A stretch of DNA of 64,000 bases from Streptomyces sp. MRC013 (GTDB taxonomy: Bacteria > Actinomycetota > Actinomycetes > Streptomycetales > Streptomycetaceae): the NCBI RefSeq assembly GCF_023614235.1, contig NZ_CP094264.1, positions 868,001-932,000 of the forward strand, read 5' to 3'. Position numbers and translations under genes: made by a program. Shown here piece after piece: positions 40,240 through 49,116 of this stretch (position 1 is its first letter; each line of letters opens with the position of its first letter). The notes beneath the pieces are model-generated. The model searched no databases. It was not told the DNA's origin and saw nothing but the letters and a program-made list of their open reading frames with translations.

Positions 40240-40267
40240 AAAAAAACCGCAGGTCAGGCACCCCTGC
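40240..40267 (-). terminator. Weak hairpin plus T7 run after the RNA methyltransferase gene
   Basis: On the minus strand GCAGG (40267-40263) pairs with CCTGC (40253-40249), followed by GG and seven T residues (40246-40240). The stem overlaps the last codons of the methyltransferase gene. It is one of the few hairpins here with a T-run. Confidence 0.5.
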
Positions 40268-41585
40268 CCGCGGGCTCAAGCACCGCCACGCACTCCACGT
40301 GATGCGTCATCGGGAACAGGTCGAACGCCCGCAGCGTGCGGGGCCTGTAGCCGGCCTCGCGGAAGTACGCCAGGTCGCGGGCGAGGGCGGCCGGGTCGCA
40401 GGCGACGTAGGCGATGCGGCGGGCGCCCAGGGCGGCGAGATGGCGGACGACCTGCTTGCCGGCGCCCGCGCGGGGCGGGTCCAGGACGACGAGGTCGACC
40501 TCCGTGATGCCCGTGCGCGGCAGGACCTGGTCCACCTTGCCCTGCTCGATGCGGACCCGGTCGAAGCCCTGCAGGTTGTGGCGGGCGTCCTCCACCGCGC
40601 GCTTGCCCGACTCGATGCCGAGGACGGCGCCCTTGTCGCCGACGCGGTCCGCGAGGGCGCCCGCGAAGAGGCCGGCGCCGCAGTACAGGTCGAGGGCCGT
40701 GTCGCCCTTGCGGGGCAGGAGGCCCTGCATGACGGCGCGGACCAGGGTGTCGGCGGCCTTCGGGTGGACCTGCCAGAAGCCGCCGTTGCCGACGCGGTAC
40801 GTGCGGTCGTCGGCGCGTTCGCGGACGAAGGGCCGGCCGTGGACGCGGTGGACGCCGCCGTCCTTCTCCTCCACGCGCAGCACCGACACCGGCTTGTCGA
40901 GTTCGACGAGCGGCAGGCGGGCACCGGGGCGCGGGGTGAGGACGACCTGGCGGTCCTGCGAACCGGTCGCGGCGATCGCCTCGACGGAGGCCATGCCGGG
41001 CCACCGGCGCTTCTCGACGCCCAGCTCGCTCACGCCCTCGGCGGCGATCAGGCAGTGGTCGATCGGCTCGACCTCGTGGGAGCGGTGGCGGCGCAGGCCC
41101 GCCCGGCCGGAGGCGTCGACGGCGTACTGGACGCGCGTGCGCCACCGCGGGACCTCGCCGGCCGGCAGCTTGTCGCCCTCGGCCGGGACGACCGTGCCGT
41201 CCCAGCCGGCCTCCTCGGGTGTGAGGCCCGCGAGGCGGCGCAGTTGCTCCGCGACGACCTCGCCCTTGAGGCGGCGCTGGGCGCCCGGCTTGGCGTGCTG
41301 CCAGTCGCAGCCGCCGCAGCGGCCGGGCCGGGCGTACGGGCAGGGTGCCTCGATGCGGTCCTTGGACGCGTCGAGGACGGTGACGGCGTCGGCCCGCAGG
41401 AAGCGGGAGGTCTCGTCGCCCTCGGTCACGCGGGCGACGACCCGCTCGCCCGGCAGCGCGTGCCGGACGAACAGGACGCGGCCCTCCCCGGTGCGGGCGA
41501 TGCAGTGGCCGCCATGTGCGACGGGGCCGACCTCGACCTCGTACTCCTCGCCGACCAGCGAGGACTCGGGCGCGTTCTTCGGCAT
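40254..41585 (-). CDS. TrmA/RumA-family RNA (uracil-5-)-methyltransferase
   Basis: A 443-residue enzyme with an N-terminal TRAM domain (EVEVGPVAHGGHCIARTGEG), Cys ligands of a [4Fe-4S]-type motif (CPYARPGRCGGCDWQH), the SAM-binding LDLYCGAGLFAGALA, the catalytic-region VVLDPPRAGAGKQVV and the C-terminal VACDPAALARDLAYF-type strand. It methylates U in rRNA or tRNA; which site cannot be told. It marks the start of conserved core genome. ATG 41585 has GGAGTCACCCC upstream. Confidence 0.9.
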   Translation of the reverse strand: MPKNAPESSLVGEEYEVEVGPVAHGGHCIARTGEGRVLFVRHALPGERVVARVTEGDETSRFLRADAVTVLDASKDRIEAPCPYARPGRCGGCDWQHAKPGAQRRLKGEVVAEQLRRLAGLTPEEAGWDGTVVPAEGDKLPAGEVPRWRTRVQYAVDASGRAGLRRHRSHEVEPIDHCLIAAEGVSELGVEKRRWPGMASVEAIAATGSQDRQVVLTPRPGARLPLVELDKPVSVLRVEEKDGGVHRVHGRPFVRERADDRTYRVGNGGFWQVHPKAADTLVRAVMQGLLPRKGDTALDLYCGAGLFAGALADRVGDKGAVLGIESGKRAVEDARHNLQGFDRVRIEQGKVDQVLPRTGITEVDLVVLDPPRAGAGKQVVRHLAALGARRIAYVACDPAALARDLAYFREAGYRPRTLRAFDLFPMTHHVECVAVLEPAGRGA

Positions 41586-41681
41586 GGCGGGGTGACTCCA
41601 GGGAGGGAAGGGGGAGGTTCGCCGCGGTCGGGTGACCGGGCCGGTCGGGCGACCAGCCCACCAGTCTACGTCCCCGCGCCG

Positions 41682-43739
41682 TCACCCCTCGCCGTTCGGC
41701 CGGCCGGGGCGCCCGGTGCCCGTCTCGACCAGACCGCGGCGCACCGAGCCGGGCGCGTTCCACTCCTGGTTCTTCTTCGCCCGCTGTCTGGCCGCCTCCG
41801 AGGAGAGCAGCTGGTACGGGACGGAGGTGACCATCACGCCGGGTGTGAACAGCAGGCGGCCCTTGAGGCGCAGGGCGCTCTGGTTGTGCAGGAGGTGCTC
41901 GTACCAGTGGCCGACGACGTACTCGGGGATGATCACGCTGACGACGTCGCGGGGGCTCTCGCGGCGCAGGCCCTTGACGTACTCGACGACGGGCCGGGTG
42001 ATCTCCCGGTACGGGGAGTCGAGGATCTTCAGCGGGACGTCGATGCCCCGGCGCTCCCACTCCCTGGTGAGGGCCTTGGTCTCGGCCGGGTCGACGTTGA
42101 TGCTCAGCGCCTCCAGCTTGTCGGAGCGCATCAGCTTGGCGTAGGCGACGGCGCGGAGCGTCGGGCGGTGGATCTTGGAGACGAGGACGATGGAGTGGAC
42201 GCGGGCCGGGCGGACGCTGTCCTCGCTGGGGTCCTCGGGGGCGGCGAGTTCCTCGGCGACCCGGTCGTAGTGCTTGCGGATCGCGGTCATCGTCACGTAG
42301 AAGATCGCCATGCCGAGCAGCGCCACCCAGGCACCGTGGGTGAACTTGGTGACGAGGACGACGATCAGGACGAGCCCGGTGAAGAACGCGCCGAAGGCGT
42401 TGATGGCGCGGGAGCGGATCATGCGGCGGCGCGCGGCCGGATCGGCCTCGGCGCGCAGCAGGCGGTTCCAGTGGCGGACCATGCCGGTCTGGCTGAGCGT
42501 GAAGGAGACGAAGACGCCGACGATGTAGAGCTGGATGAGCCGGGTGACCTCGGCGTCGTAGAGGTGGACGAGCACCGCGGCGGCGGCGGCGAGCAGCACG
42601 ATGCCGTTGGAGAAGGCGAGCCGGTCGCCGCGGGTGTGGAGCTGCCGGGGCAGGTAGCGGTCCTGGGCGAGGATCGAGCCGAGGAGCGGGAAGCCGTTGT
42701 ACGCGGTGTTCGCGGCGAGGAACAGCACCAGCGCGGTGGCGGCGGCCAGGAGGACGAACGGGATGCTGCCGTCGCCGAAGACGGCGGCGGAGACCTGGGA
42801 GATCACCGGTTCCTGGGTGTACTCGGGACCGACCGGGGTGCCGTCGCGCAGCAGTTCGCGGGCGGGGTCCTCGGCCATCTTGACGTCGGTGGCGAGGGCG
42901 AGGCCGATGATGCCGCAGAACATGGTGACGGCGAGGCCGCCCATGAGCGCGAGGGTGGCGGCGGCGTTGCGGCTCTTGGGCTTGCGGAAGGCGGGGACGC
43001 CGTTGCTGATCGCCTCGACGCCGGTGAGCGCGGCGCAGCCGGACGAGAAGGCGCGCAGCAGCAGGAAGAACAGGGCGAACCCGGCGAGGCCCTGGTGCTC
43101 GGCCCGGATCTCCAGGTCGGCGGTGGGCGCCTCCATCGTGTCGCCGAGGACCAGGCCGCGGAAGGCGCCCCAGACGACGAGGGCGAAGACGCCGGTGACG
43201 AAGACGTACGTCGGGATGGCGAAGAGGCGGCCTGACTCCTTGACCCCGCGCAGGTTCATCAGGGTGAGGAGCACGATGATCGCGACGGCGGAGGCCGTCT
43301 TGTGCTCCACGACGAACGGGATCGCGGAGCCGAGGTTCTCGACGCCGGAGGAGATGGACACGGCGACGGTGAGCACGTAGTCGACGAGGAGGGCGCTGGC
43401 GACGCCGAGCCCGGCGCGCGGGCCGAGGTTGGTCTGGGCGACCTCGTAGTCGCCGCCGCCGCTGGGGTAGGCGTGGACGTTCTGCCGGTAGGAGGCGACG
43501 ACCGTGAACATGAGGACCACGACGGCGGCCGTGATCCAGGGGCTGAAGGCGTACGCCGAGGCGCCCGCGACGGACAGGACCAGCAGGACCTCGCCCGGCG
43601 CGTACGCCACCGAGGAGAGCGGATCGGAGGCAAAGACGGGGAGCGCGATGCGCTTGGGCAGGAGCGTCTCCCCCAACCTGTCGCTGCGCAGGGCCCGGCC
43701 GATCAGGATCCGTTTGGGCACGTCGGTCAGTTTGGACAC
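41682..43739 (-). CDS. APC-family amino-acid/cation permease
   Basis: A 685-residue membrane protein with about 12 hydrophobic helices (for example VLLVLSVAGASAYAFSPWIT, FALFFLLLRAFSSGCAALTG) followed by a cytoplasmic domain of about 170 residues (VHSIVLVSKIHRPTLRAVAY...). The FASDPLSSVAYAPGEVL loop and SYRQNVHAYPSGGGDYEVA are signatures of a KimA-like/APC subgroup. Because TrkA-type regulators are divergently transcribed next door, a role in potassium or amino acid uptake is likely. I start at GTG 43739; the 43 extra upstream codons are low-quality. Confidence 0.85.
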   Translation of the reverse strand: MSKLTDVPKRILIGRALRSDRLGETLLPKRIALPVFASDPLSSVAYAPGEVLLVLSVAGASAYAFSPWITAAVVVLMFTVVASYRQNVHAYPSGGGDYEVAQTNLGPRAGLGVASALLVDYVLTVAVSISSGVENLGSAIPFVVEHKTASAVAIIVLLTLMNLRGVKESGRLFAIPTYVFVTGVFALVVWGAFRGLVLGDTMEAPTADLEIRAEHQGLAGFALFFLLLRAFSSGCAALTGVEAISNGVPAFRKPKSRNAAATLALMGGLAVTMFCGIIGLALATDVKMAEDPARELLRDGTPVGPEYTQEPVISQVSAAVFGDGSIPFVLLAAATALVLFLAANTAYNGFPLLGSILAQDRYLPRQLHTRGDRLAFSNGIVLLAAAAAVLVHLYDAEVTRLIQLYIVGVFVSFTLSQTGMVRHWNRLLRAEADPAARRRMIRSRAINAFGAFFTGLVLIVVLVTKFTHGAWVALLGMAIFYVTMTAIRKHYDRVAEELAAPEDPSEDSVRPARVHSIVLVSKIHRPTLRAVAYAKLMRSDKLEALSINVDPAETKALTREWERRGIDVPLKILDSPYREITRPVVEYVKGLRRESPRDVVSVIIPEYVVGHWYEHLLHNQSALRLKGRLLFTPGVMVTSVPYQLLSSEAARQRAKKNQEWNAPGSVRRGLVETGTGRPGRPNGEG

Positions 43740-43948
43740 GCAGAGGATCGTAAGCGTTCGAAATCCGCGGCGCCCACCCGCGGGGGGCGTGTCCGACGTG
43801 CCGCCGACTCCCCCGCTCGGATGAGGGCAACCGCCCGGCCGGGGCATAAGCTCGTCCCGGTGCGGCACCGCACGCAGGCTGAGAGAGAAGAGTGAGCAGG
43901 GTGTTTTCGCAGGTCGTCAGGGTGAGCAGGAGTGCGGGGTAGACGGAC

Positions 43949-44617
43949 GTGCATATCGTGATCATGGGCTGCGGCCGTGTCGGCGCCGAACTGGCGCAGA
44001 CCCTGGAGCGGCAGGGCCACACGGTCGCCGTCGTCGACCAGGACCCCACGGCTTTCCGGCGCCTCGGCTCCGGCTTCGGTGGCCGGCGCGTCACCGGCGT
44101 CGGCTTCGACCAGGACACCCTGCGCGAGGCGGGCATCGAGGAGGCCGGGGCGTTCGCCGCGGTCAGCAGCGGTGACAACTCCAACATCATCGCGGCGCGG
44201 GTGGCGCGCGAGATGTTCGGCGTCGAGCACGTGGCCGCCCGGATCTACGACCCCCGGCGCGCCGAGGTGTACCAGCGGCTCGGCATCCCCACGGTCGCCA
44301 CGGTGCGGTGGACCGCCGACCAGATGCTGCGGCGGCTGCTGCCGTCCGGCGCCTCGGAGCTGTGGCGGGACCCGAGCGGCGGGGTGCAGCTCGCGGAGGT
44401 GTACATCTCACCGGCGTGGATCGGCCACAAGGTGCACACGATCCAGGAGGAGACGGGGGTGCGCGTGGCGTTCCTGACCCGGCTCGGCGAGGCGGTCCTG
44501 CCGACGTCGCAGACGGTGCTGCAGGACGGAGACCTGGTGCACGTGATGATGCGGACGGACGAGGTCGGGCAGGTCGAGGCGGCCTTCGCCCACGGCCCCG
44601 AGGGGAGCGGTCACTGA
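43949..44617 (+). CDS. trkA: TrkA-type potassium uptake regulator (RCK protein) 1
   Basis: A 222-residue cytosolic RCK protein: NAD-binding VIMGCGRVGAELAQTL, VVDQDPTAFRRLG, VSSGDNSNIIAARVARE and a C-terminal TrkA_C ligand domain. It gates K+ transport or senses nucleotides. Its stop overlaps the start of the second RCK gene (TGATG). The promoter would be shared with the divergent permease across about 209 bases. Confidence 0.9.
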   Translation: MHIVIMGCGRVGAELAQTLERQGHTVAVVDQDPTAFRRLGSGFGGRRVTGVGFDQDTLREAGIEEAGAFAAVSSGDNSNIIAARVAREMFGVEHVAARIYDPRRAEVYQRLGIPTVATVRWTADQMLRRLLPSGASELWRDPSGGVQLAEVYISPAWIGHKVHTIQEETGVRVAFLTRLGEAVLPTSQTVLQDGDLVHVMMRTDEVGQVEAAFAHGPEGSGH

Positions 44618-45294
44618 TGCGGGTCGCCATCGCCGGCGCGGGTGCGGTGGGCCGTTCCATCGCGGGCGAGCTGCTGGAGAACGGGCACGAGGTGCTGCTC
44701 ATCGACAAGGCGCCGACCGCCATCTCGGTGGAGCGGGTGCCGCTGGCGGAGTGGCTGCTGGCCGACGCCTGCGAGATCACGTCCCTGGACGAGGCGGCGC
44801 TGCAGCGGTGTCACGTCGTGATCGCGGCGACCGGTGACGACAAGGTGAACCTCGTCGTGTCGCTGCTCGCGAAGACCGAGTACGGGGTCCCCCGGGTCGT
44901 CGCGCGGGTCAACAACCCGAAGAACGAGTGGCTGTTCACCGAGGCGTGGGGCGTGGACGTCGCCGTGTCGACGCCGCGTCTGATGTCGGCGCTGGTGGAG
45001 GAGGCGGTGAGCGTCGGCGACCTGGTCCGGCTGCTGCGCTTCAGCCACGGCGACGCCAACCTGGTCGAGCTGACCCTGCCCCCGGAGTCGGGCATCGCCG
45101 GTACCCGCGTCGGGGACGTGGCGTGGCCGCAGGACACGTCGCTGGTCACCATCATCCGCGGTTCGCGGGTCCTCACCCCGGGTGCGGAGGAGACGCTGGA
45201 GGCCGGTGACGAGCTGCTGTTCGTGGCCGCGCAGGCGCGCGAGGAGCAGTTGGAGGACCTGCTGTCGGTCCGCCGGGGGGACGTCCCGGACTGA
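44617..45294 (+). CDS. trkA: TrkA-type potassium uptake regulator (RCK protein) 2
   Basis: A 225-residue paralogue: VAIAGAGAVGRSIAGELLEN, VLLIDKAP, HVVIAATGDDKVNLVVSLLAK, RVNNPKNEWLFTEAWGVD and a C-terminal TrkA_C domain ending near LLFVAAQAREEQL. The pair presumably forms a hetero-oligomeric regulator of a KUP/APC-type transporter, most obviously the divergent permease. ATG 44617 is translationally coupled to the first copy. Confidence 0.9.
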   Translation: MRVAIAGAGAVGRSIAGELLENGHEVLLIDKAPTAISVERVPLAEWLLADACEITSLDEAALQRCHVVIAATGDDKVNLVVSLLAKTEYGVPRVVARVNNPKNEWLFTEAWGVDVAVSTPRLMSALVEEAVSVGDLVRLLRFSHGDANLVELTLPPESGIAGTRVGDVAWPQDTSLVTIIRGSRVLTPGAEETLEAGDELLFVAAQAREEQLEDLLSVRRGDVPD

Positions 45295-45320
45295 CGCGGG
45301 CCGGCGGCGCGGGGTGCGCG

Positions 45321-45352
45321 GGGGCCGGGGACCGCGATCGGTCCCCGGCCCC
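45321..45352. terminator. Bidirectional terminator between trkA and DUF3159 genes
   Basis: A perfect 13-base-pair stem (45321-45333 with 45340-45352) around a GCGATC loop lies in the gap between convergent genes. It is very GC-rich and has no T-run, as usual for Streptomyces. Confidence 0.8.
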
Positions 45353-45371
45353 GGCCGTGCGCGCCCGGGTG

Positions 45372-46127
45372 TCAGGCGCCGGCTTCGCGCTCCTTCTCGG
45401 CGCGCTCGGCCTCCTCCATCTCCGCGAAGACGTCGATCGGCGGCGGCGCCTTCGCGAGGAACACCCACGTCAGGTAGACGGCGAGCAGGAACGGCGGGAT
45501 CTTCAGCGCGACGAGGACCCAGCCGAGGCTGGTCGTGTCGGCCCACCAGTACAGGGGGAAGAGGATCGCGCACTTGCCCAGCAGGATGGCGCCCCAGGCG
45601 TAGCTGGCCTTGGCGTAAGCCCTCTTGCGGTCGGGGTTGCGGGTGCGCCAGGAGAGGTTCTCCTTGAAGACCGGGCCGAGGATCAGCCCGATCAGCGGGA
45701 CGCCCGCCAGCGTCGTGACGATGTACGCGAGGCCGAGGCCCAGCGTGTACAGCATGCCCGGCAGGTAGAAGTCCTTGGCGTCGCGGGTCATCATCGCGAA
45801 GGCGACGCCGAAGGCGACGCCGAAGACGCCGCTGAAGGCGTGCTTGACGGTGTCGCGGCGGACCAGCCGGACGGCGACGAGCAGCAGGGACACGGCGAGC
45901 GCCGCGAGGGCCGAGGTGTTCAGGTCCTTGTTGACGGTGAAGATCGTGACGAAGAGGAGGCCGGGCAGGACGGTCTCCACCATGCCGCGGACCCCGCCGA
46001 ACGCGTCGAACAGCGCGGCCTCGGTCACGGCCTTGGCGTCCCGCGTGCCGGGGCCGTCCGGGACGGCGGCGCGGGACGGCCCCGGGGGGCCGCTTCCTTC
46101 GGCGGTCGGCTTGTCGAGTGACGTCAC
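45372..46127 (-). CDS. DUF3159 membrane protein
   Basis: A 251-residue protein with a polar N-terminal tail and about five or six transmembrane helices (TVLPGLLFVTIFTVNKDL, SGVFGVAFGVAFAMMTRDA, GMLYTLGLGLAYIVTTLAGV, WGAILLGKCAILFPLYW, WVLVALKIPPFLLAVYLTW) and a charged C-terminus. This is the actinobacterial DUF3159 pattern, function unknown. It lies three bases upstream of, and is probably co-transcribed with, the preceding OB-fold gene. Confidence 0.85.
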   Translation of the reverse strand: MTSLDKPTAEGSGPPGPSRAAVPDGPGTRDAKAVTEAALFDAFGGVRGMVETVLPGLLFVTIFTVNKDLNTSALAALAVSLLLVAVRLVRRDTVKHAFSGVFGVAFGVAFAMMTRDAKDFYLPGMLYTLGLGLAYIVTTLAGVPLIGLILGPVFKENLSWRTRNPDRKRAYAKASYAWGAILLGKCAILFPLYWWADTTSLGWVLVALKIPPFLLAVYLTWVFLAKAPPPIDVFAEMEEAERAEKEREAGA

Positions 46128-46130
46128 CGG

Positions 46131-46529
46131 CTACTCCTGTCCGAGCGGTCGGAGCTCGTATTTCGGGTTGAAGAGGACCCTGCGGCCCTGACTCATGGAG
46201 ATCCGGCCCGAGGCTATGAGCCTGCGTCCCGGTTCGATACCCACGATGGACCGCCGTCCCAGCCACACCACGTCCAGCGGGGCCGTGCCGTCGAAGAGCT
46301 CGGCCTCCAGGGCCGGTACGCCGGCCCGCGGACGCAGGGTGACCGTCCGCAAGGTACCAGCCACCTTCACGATCTGGCGGTCCCCGCAGTCCGAGATGCG
46401 GGTGCAGCCCGCCGCCTCGGCGTCCTCCTGGAGCTCCTCGGACTCCAGCTCCCCCTGCGAACTGGACAGGCGGTCCAGCATGCGCCGGAAGCGGCCGCCG
46501 GACTTCCCCGTACGCGGTGCAGCACTCAT
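46131..46529 (-). CDS. OB-fold nucleic-acid-binding protein
   Basis: A 132-residue protein: a basic N-terminal segment, helices RMLDRLSSSQGELESEEL, then an OB-fold barrel (QIVKVAGTLRTVTLRP, ALEAELFDGTAPLDVVWLG, IVGIEPGRRLIASGRIS). The pattern DG(T/S)xxLxxVWLGR is characteristic of actinobacterial proteins annotated as OB-fold nucleic-acid-binding, beside DUF3159. Function unknown. Confidence 0.8.
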   Translation of the reverse strand: MSAAPRTGKSGGRFRRMLDRLSSSQGELESEELQEDAEAAGCTRISDCGDRQIVKVAGTLRTVTLRPRAGVPALEAELFDGTAPLDVVWLGRRSIVGIEPGRRLIASGRISMSQGRRVLFNPKYELRPLGQE

Positions 46530-46591
46530 ACGGAAAAGCCTACGGGACGCCCCGTCGGGGCCCGCCGCCCGGCCGCGCGGTGCGCCGCCGG

Positions 46592-47281
46592 TCAGCGCTG
46601 GAACCGGTACCCCATCCCGGGCTCGGTGACGAAGTGCCTCGGGTGCGACGGGTCGGCCTCCAGCTTGCGCCGCAGCTGCGCCATGTAGACCCGCAGGTAG
46701 TTCGTCTCGGTGCCGTACGAGGGGCCCCAGACCTCCTGGAGGAGCTCCTTCCGGCCGACGAGCCGGCCGGCGTTGCGGACCAGGACCTCCAGCAGGTGCC
46801 ACTCGGTCGGGGTGAGCCGGACGTCCCTGCCGTCCCGGTTGACCCGCTTCGCCGCGAGGTCGACGGTGAAGGCCTCGGTCTCCACGACGCCCGCGGCCCC
46901 GTCGCCGCCGGCCGGTTCGGCGCGGCGCACGGCGGCCCGCAGCCGGGCCAGCAGCTCGTCCATGCCGAACGGCTTGGTGACGTAGTCGTCGGCGCCCGCG
47001 TCGAGGGCCCCCACCTTCTCGTCGGAGCTGTGGCGGGCGGAGAGCACCAGGATCGGGACGCGGGTACGGCCGCGCAGCTCCCTGATGACGTCGACGCCGT
47101 CCACGTCGGGCAGCCCGAGGTCGAGGACGACCACGTCGGGCCGGCGGCGGGCGGCGAGGGCGAGGGCGAGGGCGGTCGCCCCGTCGGGGGCGGAGTCGAC
47201 CTCGTACCCCCGTGCCTTCAGGCTGATCACGAGGGCGCGTACGATCTGCGGCTCGTCGTCGACCACGAGCACCCGTGTCAT
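46592..47281 (-). CDS. kdpE: KdpE-type response regulator
   Basis: A 229-residue OmpR-family regulator: receiver domain with acidic pair (VLVVDDE), phosphoacceptor Asp54 (VVVLDLGLPD), the conserved Lys in DDYVTKPFG, then a winged helix ending TNYLRVYMAQLRRKLE and PGMGYRFQR, which is typical of KdpE. The gene starts inside the stop of the sensor kinase gene (ATGA). It would control kdpFABC potassium transport; those genes are not in the window. Confidence 0.85.
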   Translation of the reverse strand: MTRVLVVDDEPQIVRALVISLKARGYEVDSAPDGATALALALAARRRPDVVVLDLGLPDVDGVDVIRELRGRTRVPILVLSARHSSDEKVGALDAGADDYVTKPFGMDELLARLRAAVRRAEPAGGDGAAGVVETEAFTVDLAAKRVNRDGRDVRLTPTEWHLLEVLVRNAGRLVGRKELLQEVWGPSYGTETNYLRVYMAQLRRKLEADPSHPRHFVTEPGMGYRFQR

Positions 47282-48981
47282 GGGGGACCTGCTTTCCGTG
47301 GGGGGCGGGATCCGGCGGGACCGGGGTCCGCCTCCGCGGCGCGGGCCTGCGCGGAGCGGAGGGCGAGGACCATGGTGAGCCCTCCGCCGGGGGTGTCCTC
47401 GGCGGTCAGGGTGCCGTGCATGGCCTCGGCGAAGCCGCGGGCGACGGCGAGGCCGAGGCCCACGCCGGTACCGCGCGGGCTGTCGCCGTGCCGCTGGAAG
47501 GGGGCGAAGACCCGTTCCTTCGCCTCGTCGGGGACGCCGGGCCCGCGGTCGGTGACGCGCAGTTCGACGCGGTCGCCGCGGGCGCGGGCGGAGACGAGGA
47601 CGCGGCTGCCGGCGGGAGTGTACTTCACGGCGTTCTCGACGAGGTTGGCGACGGCCCGTTCGAGCAGTCCGCGGTCGACGGTCACCATGGGCAGCGACTC
47701 GGGGACGTCGAGTTCGACGCTGCCCTCGGGGACGCCGCCGAGCGCCATGGGGACGACCTCGTCGAGGTCGGTGACGCGCAGCAGCGGGGTGACGGTGCCG
47801 GTCCGGAGGCGGGACATGTCGAGGAGGTTGCCGATGAGGTGGTCGAGGCGGTCGGCGCCCTCCTCGATGCCTTCGAGCAGGCCGGCGCGGTCCTCGTCGG
47901 ACCACTCGACGTCGTCGGAGCGGAGGGAGGAGACGGCGGCCTTGATCGCGGCGAGGGGGGTGCGCAGGTCGTGCGAGACGGCGGCCAGCAGCGCCGTGCG
48001 GATCTTGTCGCCCTCCGCGAGGCGGCGGGCCTCCTCGGCCTGGCCGACGAGCCGCTGCCGGTCGAGGAAGACGGCGGCCTGCGCGGCGAAGGCGCCGAGC
48101 ACGCGGCGGTCCTCGGCGGGCGGGATGCGGCCGGTCAGGGCGAGCGCGAGGCGGTCGCCGACGGGCATGTCGACGTCGGCGTCCTCGGGCCGGGCGGGCG
48201 GCCGGCCCGGCCCGGTGTGGGCGGCGCAGGTCCACGGGGCGCGGTCGTCGGGCCGCTCCAGGAGCGCCGCGGACTCCACGGCGAAGGTCTCGCGGACGCC
48301 TCGCAGGAGCCCGTCGAGGGTGGTGTCGCCGCGCAGGACGCTCCCGGCGAGGAAGGAGAGGGTCTCCGACTCGGCGCGCAGCCGTTCCGCCTGGTGGGTG
48401 CGGCGGGCGGCCAGGTCCACGACGGAGGCGACGGACGCGGCGACCGCGAAGAACACGGCGATGGCCACCGCGTTCCCCGGGTCGGCGACGGTCCAGGTGC
48501 GGGTGGGCGGGGTGAAGCACCAGACGAGGAGGAGGGAGCCCGCGGTCGCGGAGGCGAGGGCGGGGAGCAGGCCGCCGAGGAGGGCCGCCGCGACGGTGAG
48601 CGTCAGGAACAGCGGCACGCTGTTGGCGAGGCCGGGGCCGACGCCGAGGCCGGCGCCCACGTCGAGGCCGGAGGCCACCCAGGCGAGGAGGCACGGGCCG
48701 AGGACGCCGACGCCCCAGCCCCAGGCGAGGCGGACGCGGCCGAGGCGGACCCGGCTCCCGGCGGTGCGGCTGGGGGCCTGCCCCCGGCCGACCGGCGGGG
48801 CTCCGGCGGCCGGCGGGGAGGAGTGCTCGGCGAGGGGCCGGGAGGGGGTACGGGCGGGGGCGGCGGCGCGGTCGGCGCCGCGTCCGGGGCGGCTGCCCCC
48901 GGGCGGCGTCGCCCGCGCCGGGTGCGTCCCGCCGGCGTCCGGTGCCGCACCGGGGCGCCGCCGTGGCCTGCCGCGTCCCAT
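47278..48981 (-). CDS. Short KdpD-like sensor kinase
   Basis: A 567-residue histidine kinase. After a 90-residue disordered Pro/Arg-rich N-terminus come four closely spaced hydrophobic segments (DUF4118-like: GWGVGVLGPCLLAWVASGL, FLTLTVAAALLGGLLPAL), a GAF-like region, the H box AAVSHDLRTPLAAIK and N/G boxes NLVENAVKYTPAGS and GTGVGLGLAVARG. Canonical KdpD has an additional approximately 370-residue N-terminal KdpD/USP sensor part, absent here. It pairs with KdpE by ATGA overlap. Confidence 0.8.
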   Translation of the reverse strand: MGRGRPRRRPGAAPDAGGTHPARATPPGGSRPGRGADRAAAPARTPSRPLAEHSSPPAAGAPPVGRGQAPSRTAGSRVRLGRVRLAWGWGVGVLGPCLLAWVASGLDVGAGLGVGPGLANSVPLFLTLTVAAALLGGLLPALASATAGSLLLVWCFTPPTRTWTVADPGNAVAIAVFFAVAASVASVVDLAARRTHQAERLRAESETLSFLAGSVLRGDTTLDGLLRGVRETFAVESAALLERPDDRAPWTCAAHTGPGRPPARPEDADVDMPVGDRLALALTGRIPPAEDRRVLGAFAAQAAVFLDRQRLVGQAEEARRLAEGDKIRTALLAAVSHDLRTPLAAIKAAVSSLRSDDVEWSDEDRAGLLEGIEEGADRLDHLIGNLLDMSRLRTGTVTPLLRVTDLDEVVPMALGGVPEGSVELDVPESLPMVTVDRGLLERAVANLVENAVKYTPAGSRVLVSARARGDRVELRVTDRGPGVPDEAKERVFAPFQRHGDSPRGTGVGLGLAVARGFAEAMHGTLTAEDTPGGGLTMVLALRSAQARAAEADPGPAGSRPPRKAGPP

Positions 48982-49116
48982 CGCCTCGTCCTCTTCCGGG
49001 CGCCGCGCGCTCGCGCGGCGCCGACCTCACGACCGGTGGCGGGGCGCGGCCGGACGGGGCGGCGGCCCCGGCGTCCCGGCACCCCGCACCCGGCGGCCCG
49101 CCCCCTCACGGCGCGG

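Noticed and set aside
40158..40257. CCGCAGGTCAG occurs twice near the end of the RNA methyltransferase gene
   Set aside because: A single 11-base direct repeat about 90 bases apart is too short to call an att site.
40276..44190. A 1,300-codon open frame on the minus strand across the RNA methyltransferase and permease genes
   Set aside because: It is an Arg/Pro/Gly-rich shadow of two well-supported genes in other frames.
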